A DNA stretch of 5,172 nt from Alphaproteobacteria bacterium UBA2964 (GTDB taxonomy: Bacteria; Pseudomonadota; Alphaproteobacteria; MPNO01; UBA2964), in assembly GCA_002348425.1 (NCBI GenBank), contig DEBE01000097.1:1-5172 (forward strand), read 5' to 3'. This document shows positions 1 to 5,172 of the stretch, piece after piece (the first letter of the stretch is position 1; each line of letters starts with the position of its first letter). The notes below the pieces were generated by a model that worked only from the letters and a program-made list of their open reading frames with translations, was not told the DNA's origin and made no database searches. The position numbers and the translations under genes were made by a program.

Positions 1-450
1 CGGATCCAAAATGACCCGGCGCTTGGCTATAAGAAACCCTTTCTTTGTTATTCTCAAACCATATTCATACCGCCCGACATAAAGCCTCAGCAAGGCGTTT
101 CGTCGATATCTATATACAGAAAAATTGGCAGAAACGGACAAATTATTTCCTTCACATTCTGTTATCCGGACATTTGCAATCATCCGACGCGTTCGGCTAC
201 GAGGGGATTCGGCATGCGCTTCGGTATCGCACAAACGTTTAACGCGAGCCTTCACTCTGATAAAATCATCCGCAATCAAAAACAAGGCGTCTCGAGCCGA
301 GCTGTCAGGCGCATCATTGGAAGGGATTTCATACACCGCGTCTTGTGTAAGAAGTCTAAGCCACTCTTCCAATTTCCATTGATCCAACAGAGCCGCTTCA
401 TGATAAAGAAAATCTTCGACCTTATTTCGGGTAATTTTTTCTTCATTCAT
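1..450 (-). CDS. Ring-hydroxylating dioxygenase beta (small) subunit, 3' end missing
   Basis: Open frame of 150 codons from an ATG at 450-448 to the left edge with no stop, so the C-terminus is cut off. The protein is recognised as the small, SnoaL/NTF2-like subunit of an alpha3beta3 Rieske oxygenase. It has an acidic N-terminal helix (VEDFLYHEAALLDQWKLEEW, residues 11-30), then WLRLLTQDAVYEIP (30-43), SRTRRMIANV (85-94) and the family's C-terminal strand pattern GFLIAKRRVILD (138-149). Family members are usually about 160-185 residues, so probably only 10-30 residues are missing. The subunit is structural, carries no metal, and supports assembly of the catalytic alpha subunit in the cytoplasm. 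The start overlaps the alpha stop by one base (TGATG) and follows a GGAAG site, suggesting coupled translation and equal dosage. The hydroxylated substrate cannot be inferred from this subunit. Confidence 0.9.
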   Translation of the reverse strand, partial: MNEEKITRNKVEDFLYHEAALLDQWKLEEWLRLLTQDAVYEIPSNDAPDSSARDALFLIADDFIRVKARVKRLCDTEAHAESPRSRTRRMIANVRITECEGNNLSVSANFSVYRYRRNALLRLYVGRYEYGLRITKKGFLIAKRRVILDP

Positions 451-1727
451 CAATTATCTTCCATCATTTCATTCCATTGACGCCAGAACGCACGCAGGTG
501 CTCCTCATCAGTATTCAGTTGTTCACCTTCTTTGTTAAGCCCGCGTGTCATTTCTGACCACTCAGTTTCACGCCAAGTTGCAAGGCCTGCCTGTACCGCC
601 TCTAAAGCCTCTACATCGTCAGGTGTCGCAAAACCCCCGGGCCCATAGAATGTCAGGAAACTATCAAGACGACGGGCTCGGGCTCGTTCTGACTCTTCCT
701 TTGTTCCAAGCGCCCATGCTGTTACCTTCATATGGTCAACCGCTACCGGCCAAAAGGTTCGAATTGTCACTGATGAACCATCATTTATTACAAGATTGGG
801 AAATACGACTAGATTACGGTTTGTATCCGCCACACGAGCCGCTCTTTCTTCTCCTAAACGTTCAACAAGCTCGTCCCTTATTTCTTCGATTTCCTGCTTG
901 GCCTCTTCACCGTAGATAGAAATCCAACGAGCGACAGGCCGCCCTCGGAAATTTATATTGTCAATTACTGCGTGACCGTTACCCAGTCCTTTTCCGATAC
1001 CTTTGGATGGTAGTAGAAGACCCTGACCCTTGGGAGGTTCAACCTGTACTCCAGAGTCCCGCATATAATCTAGCCATGTTTTGTGTGTGGTCAAAAGGTG
1101 GTAATCATCAAAACTGTTTTCAACTAAGAGTTTCCAATTTGCTCGGATATCATACTCTTGTGTGCCCTTTATTACCTGCATATTTCCGCTAGGAGACTGA
1201 TCAACAACAAGGTTGATATACTCAGTTGCGTCTGCAAGGTACTCCTCAAGATTTCTAATATCAGGATTAAAACTTATGAACCAAAATCCACGATATGATT
1301 CTACATGGGGAGGTTCGGCAAGAGAAAAATTTGATTTATCAAACCCTGGTGGATAGGATTCCTCTCCCGGGACACCAACCAACTCCCCATTCTGGTTATA
1401 GCTCCAACCATGATAGAAACAGTTATACCTTTTGGTATTACCGCATGACTCGCGACAAACCATTGCCGCTCGATGACGACATGCATTTAAAAAAACACGG
1501 ACACCACCGCTGCTATCACGACAAAATATAATTGGGCGGCCACAAACTGTTCTCGTTTGGTAGTCACCAGGCTCTATTATCTCGGACTCATGGCCGCAAT
1601 AAATCCACGACCTATCAAAAATTTGAGTTTGTTCTCGTTCCAAAATTACGGGATCCGCAAGTGTCCTGCGATTAAGCCGAAATACCATTTGGTCTGGCTG
1701 ATCAATGATAAAGGGAGATTCAGTCAA
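450..1727 (-). CDS. Rieske ring-hydroxylating dioxygenase alpha (large) subunit
   Basis: A 425-residue catalytic subunit of a two-component-type aromatic dioxygenase, of normal length for the family. The N-terminal Rieske domain shows the [2Fe-2S] ligands C83-R-H85 and C103-F-Y-H106 (followed by GWSY). The catalytic domain shows NWKLLVENSFDDYHLLTTH, giving bridging D207 and iron ligands H210 and H215. GPGGFATPDDVE then supplies the third ligand, D370 or D371. It would insert O2 into a substrate ring using electrons from a ferredoxin/reductase not present here. The general look (FRLNRRTLADPVILERE, GPGGFATPDDVEALE) resembles the benzoate / p-cumate / phenylpropionate group as I remember it, but the substrate is unknown. 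The start is TTG (1727-1725). An in-frame TAA lies a few codons upstream with no ATG or GTG between, and the next ATG (codon 14, at 1688) would remove family-like sequence and has no ribosome site. It sits 71 bases after the VOC gene and overlaps beta by one base. Confidence 0.93.
   Translation of the reverse strand: MTESPFIIDQPDQMVFRLNRRTLADPVILEREQTQIFDRSWIYCGHESEIIEPGDYQTRTVCGRPIIFCRDSSGGVRVFLNACRHRAAMVCRESCGNTKRYNCFYHGWSYNQNGELVGVPGEESYPPGFDKSNFSLAEPPHVESYRGFWFISFNPDIRNLEEYLADATEYINLVVDQSPSGNMQVIKGTQEYDIRANWKLLVENSFDDYHLLTTHKTWLDYMRDSGVQVEPPKGQGLLLPSKGIGKGLGNGHAVIDNINFRGRPVARWISIYGEEAKQEIEEIRDELVERLGEERAARVADTNRNLVVFPNLVINDGSSVTIRTFWPVAVDHMKVTAWALGTKEESERARARRLDSFLTFYGPGGFATPDDVEALEAVQAGLATWRETEWSEMTRGLNKEGEQLNTDEEHLRAFWRQWNEMMEDN
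458..462 (-). promoter_or_regulatory. Ribosome binding site of the beta subunit
   Basis: Reading the minus strand, GGAAG lies 7 bases before the ATG at 450, inside the last codons of the alpha gene. With the TGATG stop/start overlap it supports translational coupling of alpha and beta, and it fixes the beta start at 450. The ATG at 446-444 is out of frame. Confidence 0.6.
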
Positions 1728-1734
1728 AATAATA

Positions 1735-1756
1735 CACCAAATTTTTTATTGTGGTG
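1735..1756 (-). promoter_or_regulatory. Inverted repeat over the weak ribosome site of the alpha gene
   Basis: On the minus strand CACCA (1756-1752) and TGGTG (1739-1735) are complementary arms. Inside them AAT and ATT can also pair around an A-rich loop, leaving one bulged C. The only Shine-Dalgarno-like tract for the TTG start, GGTG, lies in the 3' arm with a 7-base spacing to TTG. The hairpin could therefore hide the ribosome site in mRNA. It lies in the 71-base VOC-alpha gap. There is no U-run after it, so it does not look like a terminator. A chance repeat is possible given the short arms. Confidence 0.35.
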
Positions 1757-1798
1757 CCTTATATTGCAATAGAAAATTGTGGAAATAAACACTTACTA

Positions 1799-2233
1799 TC
1801 AATGAGAGACAGCTTCATATTCGCGACGCGTCTCCATAATTTCTAACAAGTTTCCTCCTGGATCACGAATAAAAAACCTATCCTGATGGAAATTGCGATC
1901 TTTTGAATAGGAAGCCTCAGCTTCAATAATTTGAATTTTTGCGCTTTCAAATTTCAAACGGGCCTCTTTCAAATTATTGACCTGAAATGCAAGGTGATTC
2001 CTAAGGGTATTTTTAAAATCTAGGTCTTTCGAGCTTTTACCTCGAGCAATACCAACATGCAGCTCATACCAAGGACTTTCAGAAATACAAAAATGGCCGC
2101 CGGATGGTCCAAGACTATCCGGTTTCTTCAGCTGTTTAAAACCAATGAGATCTCTATAGAACTCGATGGCTTCTCGTTCTCGATCAGGGGGAACTTGAAC
2201 GTTAAGGTGATCAACACGCACCAAAATTTGCAT
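1799..2233 (-). CDS. Single-domain VOC-superfamily metalloprotein (glyoxalase/bleomycin resistance/dioxygenase fold)
   Basis: A complete 144-residue protein, first gene of the minus-strand operon. It reads as two paired beta-alpha-beta-beta-beta modules. VDHLNVQV opens the first (H9), YELHVGI carries E57 and H59, NHLAFQV opens the second (H80), and the ending RDPGGNLLEIME (123-134) holds E131, the classic C-terminal VOC signature. H9, E57, H80 and E131 sit at the spacing of the four metal ligands in glyoxalase I. H9, H80 and E131 alone would also match the 2-His-1-carboxylate triad of type I extradiol dioxygenases. Those enzymes are usually two-domain and about 290-300 residues, so a ring-cleavage role is possible but not shown. 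Other roles for this fold are isomerase, epimerase, lyase or thiol transferase. The start is ATG with a strong GGAGGAG site 8 bases upstream. Position ahead of the dioxygenase suggests it acts on a pathway intermediate. No signal peptide is seen, so it is probably cytoplasmic. Confidence 0.85.
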   Translation of the reverse strand: MQILVRVDHLNVQVPPDREREAIEFYRDLIGFKQLKKPDSLGPSGGHFCISESPWYELHVGIARGKSSKDLDFKNTLRNHLAFQVNNLKEARLKFESAKIQIIEAEASYSKDRNFHQDRFFIRDPGGNLLEIMETRREYEAVSH

Positions 2234-2241
2234 AATCGAAA

Positions 2242-2248
2242 CTCCTCC
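2242..2248 (-). promoter_or_regulatory. Strong ribosome binding site of the VOC gene
   Basis: GGAGGAG on the minus strand, 8 bases before the ATG at 2233. It is the best Shine-Dalgarno tract in the window and fixes the VOC start. It contrasts with the weak sites before the alpha gene and ubiD. Confidence 0.8.
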
Positions 2249-2257
2249 AATTTTTAA

Positions 2258-2287
2258 ATGATAAAACCTTAAAGCTAGGACTTACAA
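2258..2287 (-). promoter_or_regulatory. Candidate sigma-70-type promoter of the VOC-dioxygenase operon
   Basis: On the minus strand TTGTAA (2287-2282) is a good -35, followed after 18 bases by TATCAT (2263-2258). TTATCA with a 17-base spacer is an equal alternative -10. The predicted transcript would start near 2252, giving a leader of about 20 bases that includes the GGAGGAG site. The large dyad at 2309-2330 lies just upstream of the -35, where an activator could act. This is a prediction by eye. Confidence 0.4.
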
Positions 2288-2308
2288 CCTTTTAACGTAA
2301 ACTCGGAA

Positions 2309-2330
2309 TGGTTTGCTTATAAGTAAACCA
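2309..2330. promoter_or_regulatory. 22-bp operator-like palindrome in the divergent promoter region
   Basis: The core GGTTTGCTTATAAGTAAACC (2310-2329) is a dyad centred on CTTATAAG. It extends by one more T/A pair on each side and has a single mismatched pair (G2315 against T2324), so 10 of 11 pairs match. This size and symmetry fit a homodimeric winged-helix regulator such as the MarR, GntR or HxlR families; the TTnCTTATAAGnAA-like core is closest to HxlR/MarR sites as I recall, without proof. The centre contains TATAAG (2318-2323), a good -10 for ubiD but with no good -35 at normal spacing. A bound protein could therefore block or control ubiD while also sitting upstream of the minus-strand promoter. 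The regulator gene is not in the window. Confidence 0.6.
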
Positions 2331-2332
2331 CA

Positions 2333-2346
2333 TGCCAAAGTTGGCA
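2333..2346. promoter_or_regulatory. 14-bp perfect inverted repeat touching the ubiD start
   Basis: TGCCAA and TTGGCA are perfect 6-base arms around a central AG, ending one base before the ATG at 2348 and beginning two bases after the larger palindrome. It occupies the place where the ubiD ribosome site should be, and no purine-rich Shine-Dalgarno tract is seen there. It could be a second operator half-site. A hairpin in mRNA is less likely, as the 2-base loop is too short and at least one stem pair would have to open. Confidence 0.4.
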
Positions 2347-2347
2347 A

Positions 2348-3877
2348 ATGACAGACGACAATGCAAATTTGACAAAACAAATAGGTTTTAATCAACGGGG
2401 TCCAAGGGACCTTCGGGAATGGATGGATATTGTTGAGGCAGATGGTGAATTACATCGAATTACCGTGCCCATCAATGCAGAAGAAGAATTGGCTGCAACA
2501 ACCTATATGGTTGCCAGGGATGAAAATGCTCCTGCGTTGCTTTTTGAAAATATAGAGGGTGATACATCTGGGACAAGAATTCTTAGTAACATGCTTGGTG
2601 CCAGCAATCGTCGCTTCGCACTCGCCGTTGGATTGGACCCCAATCTTTCAACCCGTGAATTAATTCTGTCAACGCGGGAAATTAGTCAGCGTAGAATAGA
2701 ACCTGTAAGTGTCCCAGCTGATACTTCTCCTGTAAATGAAGTCGTTCTCACAGGCGACGATATAGACCTAACAAAATTACCTGTACCACAATTTTGGCCT
2801 CGTGATGGCGGAAAGTATATTGGGACAGGGGACATTACCTTCACCAAAAATCCTGAATCTGGCCGTATAAATATTGGATGTTACCGACAAATGCTGCATG
2901 GCCCACGCCGTGTGGGCATGTATTGCTCACCGGGCAAACATGGTCTCCTCGACCGAGAAGCTTGGTGGAAACGTGGTGAAGATTGTGAAGTAGTCGTGGC
3001 CTACGGTATTGACCCGATACCCTTTATGGTGGCCGCTCAGGCCTACAGTAGAGAAACTTCTGAACTTGATATAATCGGCGGTTTACTTGGTGCACCATTG
3101 GAGCTTACAGAAGGAATTTCTACATCCCTACCAATACCCGCACGGGCTGAGATCGTAATAGAGGGTACGGTATCCAAGGGCGATCTGGAAATGGAAGGAC
3201 CACTTGGAGAATTCACCGGATATTATGGTCGACCAGAGGAACCGCAACCGGTCATCAATGTTACAGCCTTGCATATGAGAAAAAACCCGATCATGACAGC
3301 TGCACTGATGGCAGACTATCCAGCTTGTGAAATTGGCGCCTATTACGCAATCCAACGGTCAGCGGCAATTTGGGACGATCTCGAACGTTTTGGTATCCCC
3401 GGTATAGAAAGTGTATATTGTCACCCAGCAGCAGCATCAAGCTGGGGAATGACAGTGGTATCAATCAAACAACAGTATGCCGGACACATAGCCCAGACGC
3501 TATCCTCTACTGCACAATGCCCGGCGGGTGCATACTTTACCAAATGGGTTATCGCCGTTGATGATGATGTAGACCCAACAGACATCAACCAAGTTTTGTG
3601 GGCCCTTAGCACCCGAGCCAATCCGGTTGATGATATTGATTTACAACGGAAGACATGGTCAACCGGCTTGGATACCAGTCAATTTCCTCCAGAAGTAAGG
3701 CCTTATGGCTCCAAGGCATTAATCGACGCCTGCAAACCCCATATGCATTTGAAGGACTTTCCAGTCCGCACGATGGTTAGGAAAAAAGTCTACGATAGAG
3801 TTTCTCAACGTTGGGAAGAAATGCAACTGCCCGGTACTCCGCCAGACTTAGCATCACTTGATGAAATCCAGAATTGA
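2348..3877 (+). CDS. UbiD-family prenylated-FMN-dependent decarboxylase
   Basis: A complete 509-residue protein, normal for the UbiD family. It reversibly removes or adds CO2 on unsaturated or (hetero)aromatic acids using prenylated FMN made by UbiX, which is not in the window. NIGCYR (175-180) gives metal ligand N175 and catalytic R180. GKHG gives H198, SELDIIGGLLGAP gives E239, and EGPLGEFTG (283-291) gives the paired glutamates E283 and E288. The spacings from R180 closely match R173, H191, E233, E277 and E282 of fungal Fdc1 as I remember them, so the active site looks intact. The N-terminal RDLREWMDIVEADGELHRI is also typical. Gene context (ring dioxygenase, HyuB) points to a catabolic acid decarboxylase rather than ubiquinone synthesis, since no ubi gene is nearby. 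Pyrrole-, furan-, indole- or hydroxybenzoate-type acids are all possible. The ATG at 2348 is preferred from the family N-terminus, although its ribosome site is weak. It is transcribed away from the dioxygenase operon across a shared control region. Confidence 0.92.
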   Translation: MTDDNANLTKQIGFNQRGPRDLREWMDIVEADGELHRITVPINAEEELAATTYMVARDENAPALLFENIEGDTSGTRILSNMLGASNRRFALAVGLDPNLSTRELILSTREISQRRIEPVSVPADTSPVNEVVLTGDDIDLTKLPVPQFWPRDGGKYIGTGDITFTKNPESGRINIGCYRQMLHGPRRVGMYCSPGKHGLLDREAWWKRGEDCEVVVAYGIDPIPFMVAAQAYSRETSELDIIGGLLGAPLELTEGISTSLPIPARAEIVIEGTVSKGDLEMEGPLGEFTGYYGRPEEPQPVINVTALHMRKNPIMTAALMADYPACEIGAYYAIQRSAAIWDDLERFGIPGIESVYCHPAAASSWGMTVVSIKQQYAGHIAQTLSSTAQCPAGAYFTKWVIAVDDDVDPTDINQVLWALSTRANPVDDIDLQRKTWSTGLDTSQFPPEVRPYGSKALIDACKPHMHLKDFPVRTMVRKKVYDRVSQRWEEMQLPGTPPDLASLDEIQN

Positions 3878-3936
3878 GAGTCTTTTTATTTAAACCTGAT
3901 AGATATAAAAAAGTGCACGATTGCATACAAATTTAA
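3878..3936. other. Short AT-rich gap between convergent genes
   Basis: A 59-base stretch separating the ubiD stop from the stop of the HyuB-type gene on the other strand. It is AT-rich, with T-runs and A-runs, but I see no GC-rich hairpin that would make a convincing intrinsic terminator in either direction. TGCA-cgat-TGCA (3914-3925) next to AAAAAA (3907-3912) is the nearest thing to one for the minus strand, with a stem of only 4 pairs. Confidence 0.5.
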
Positions 3937-5172
3937 TTAGTCTAATAAAACGTAACCCTCGCGAATATCTTCGTCACGGCTTTTTAGATCTCTATCCGAA
4001 GGATCTCCGTAGCCTCCGCCACCTGCAGCTTCTATCATCATAGTGTCCCCCGCTTTCAAATTTATACTGGTGGTGATGGGCATTTCTTTCTCATCGGTTT
4101 TACCGGGATTGATCAAAAAACGACTGGGACGACCGGCCTGTCCTCCTGCGACCCCGCGGGGTGCTCGAACGGCTCTATCCCCGCGAAATATAACGAAACC
4201 CGGCTGTAAAAGTTCATACTCTCTTCTCAAGGCTAGACCTCCTCTATACTGACCTTCACCGCCGGAGTTAGGAATCAACTCAAACTTTGTGACCCTGCAA
4301 GGAAATTCAGACTCTACAATTTCTATTGGCGTCACGTAAATATTTGAGAGATGGACGGTTGTACCGGAGGCACCATCTTGGGATGAAGAACCACCGTAAG
4401 CTGACCCATAAATTTCATACTGATTTCCACGTGGTTTCCTCGGCCCTTCGCCCCAATCTATGGTCAGTCCACCGCCACTCCCACCACTATATGCAGCAGC
4501 GCGCTTTGTTGAGAAAGGTCCAAATGCCTCGAGCAACATATCGATAACAGTCATACAGGTCTTCATGTATGAGCTGCACGGAGCAGGGGGTATTGGGCTC
4601 ACAACTGTTCCTCTTTTCAATTTTATGGACACCGCTTCCCTCACAGCATCACTATAAATTAGGTTAGGATTTACCATCCCTATCAAAACTTGGTAACAAC
4701 AGGCTTCTACAAGGGCACGACGAATATTAACCGGCCCCTTTCCTTGAGGGTCGCTTTGAGAAAAATCAAATTCAACTTCACCATTCTTTATAGTTATTTG
4801 GACGTGCATCCGGATTGGTTTGTCTCGATCGATGCCATCGCTATCAAGGTAAGATACCGCCTCCTGTACCCCATCCGGCAGATTAAACAGAGCCTCACGA
4901 AATTCGACACCGGCCGCCTCAATCATCAGATTTAGTGTACCTCTCAAAGTCTCAACACCGAGTTCAGAACAGATTTTACTCAACCTGTCACGTCCAATAA
5001 AACAGGCAGCTACTTGGCCACGCAAGTCACCTAATGTTAATTCCGGTTGCCTACTATTTGCCGCAATCAATCTTTCAATTGCCTTGTCATAAACGCCCGC
5101 CCGATAAAGCCTGGTAGGGGGATAGAGAATACCTTCCTGAAAAAGCTCGGTAGCCTGCCCCCATGTAGATCC
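3937..5172 (-). CDS. HyuB / hydantoinase B / 5-oxoprolinase B-type subunit, 5' end missing
   Basis: The frame is open from the right edge to TAA at 3939-3937, giving 411 residues of the C-terminal part. Family members are usually 520-600 residues, so roughly 110-190 N-terminal residues lie outside. The TTG at 5070 is not the start: the frame upstream reads FQEGILYPPTRLYRAGVYD (fragment residues 11-29), which is conserved family sequence. Further marks are DFSQSDP (136-142), SNIYVTPIE (276-284), SGGEGQYRGG (303-312) and the ending AAGGGGYGDP (382-391). With a HyuA-type ATPase subunit, such proteins form ATP-dependent N-methylhydantoinase or 5-oxoprolinase, which open cyclic amides, or acetophenone carboxylase. 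HyuA is usually adjacent and would lie upstream, beyond the right edge. It is convergent with ubiD, so it belongs to a separate transcript, but the neighbourhood suggests a shared catabolic theme. Which reaction it catalyses cannot be told from this part. Confidence 0.92.
   Translation of the reverse strand, partial: GSTWGQATELFQEGILYPPTRLYRAGVYDKAIERLIAANSRQPELTLGDLRGQVAACFIGRDRLSKICSELGVETLRGTLNLMIEAAGVEFREALFNLPDGVQEAVSYLDSDGIDRDKPIRMHVQITIKNGEVEFDFSQSDPQGKGPVNIRRALVEACCYQVLIGMVNPNLIYSDAVREAVSIKLKRGTVVSPIPPAPCSSYMKTCMTVIDMLLEAFGPFSTKRAAAYSGGSGGGLTIDWGEGPRKPRGNQYEIYGSAYGGSSSQDGASGTTVHLSNIYVTPIEIVESEFPCRVTKFELIPNSGGEGQYRGGLALRREYELLQPGFVIFRGDRAVRAPRGVAGGQAGRPSRFLINPGKTDEKEMPITTSINLKAGDTMMIEAAGGGGYGDPSDRDLKSRDEDIREGYVLLD

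Noticed and set aside
45..480. Overlapping plus-strand open frames of 65-88 codons opposite the dioxygenase beta subunit
   Set aside because: They lie opposite a strongly recognisable small-subunit gene, overlap one another in different frames and show no family motif, so they are antisense shadows.
545..919. Plus-strand open frame of 124 codons
   Set aside because: It lies fully opposite the C-terminal half of the dioxygenase alpha gene, whose motifs are intact. Its proline- and leucine-rich translation resembles no family.
1728..1798. Internal promoter for the alpha gene (TTTCCA with a 16-base spacer to TATAAG, minus strand)
   Set aside because: The -35 is poor and the region is AT-rich enough to give such matches by chance. 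The short gap is adequately explained as an operon spacer.
3907..3925. Possible intrinsic terminator for the HyuB-type gene (TGCA-cgat-TGCA beside a run of six A)
   Set aside because: A four-pair stem is too weak, and the flanking bases do not extend it on the minus strand. It is noted only as the nearest candidate in the gap.
5068..5070. TTG as the start of the HyuB-type gene
   Set aside because: The frame stays open to the window edge and the 34 residues upstream contain conserved family sequence, so the gene is simply cut by the window.
1..5172. CRISPR array, tRNA/rRNA genes, insertion sequences, toxin-antitoxin or phage genes
   Set aside because: No spaced direct repeats, structural RNA sequences, terminal inverted repeats, transposase motifs or such genes were seen. 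Coding sequence fills almost the whole window.

Overview
The window holds five protein-coding genes of an aromatic or heteroaromatic catabolism cluster, packed with almost no spare DNA. Two genes are cut by the window ends. Base composition is moderately AT-rich (mid-40s % GC by eye). Shine-Dalgarno sites, short gaps and a one-base gene overlap mark it as bacterial. The protein families suggest a proteobacterium, perhaps an uncultured alphaproteobacterium, but that placement rests on family resemblance recalled from memory and is weak. The window starts and ends at GATC sites, so it may be a cloned Sau3AI/BamHI-type insert.

Layout. On the minus strand, read from 2233 down to 1, lies an apparent operon. 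It begins with a small VOC (glyoxalase/dioxygenase-fold) metalloprotein. Next is the large (alpha) subunit of a Rieske non-haem iron ring-hydroxylating dioxygenase, with a TTG start. Last is its small (beta) subunit, which overlaps alpha by one base (TGATG) and runs off the left edge. Diverging from this operon, on the plus strand, is a full-length UbiD-family prenylated-FMN decarboxylase (2348-3877). The 114-bp divergent region holds a strong 22-bp dyad, a second 14-bp dyad touching the ubiD start, and a reasonable promoter for the minus-strand operon. Convergent with ubiD, and running in from the right edge on the minus strand, is the C-terminal 411 residues of a HyuB / hydantoinase B / oxoprolinase-B type subunit (3937-5172).

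How the genes may work together (inference). UbiD could remove a carboxylate from an aromatic or heteroaromatic acid. The alpha/beta oxygenase would dihydroxylate a ring. The VOC protein could act on a ring-cleavage or other oxygenated intermediate. HyuB, with a HyuA partner outside the window, could hydrolyse a cyclic amide/imide or carry out an ATP-dependent carboxylation as in acetophenone carboxylase. The electron-transfer components of the oxygenase (ferredoxin, reductase), a diol dehydrogenase, HyuA, UbiX and any regulator are not in the window. The substrate cannot be read from the sequence. The gene families themselves are known; what may be new is the combination and its shared operator-like control region.
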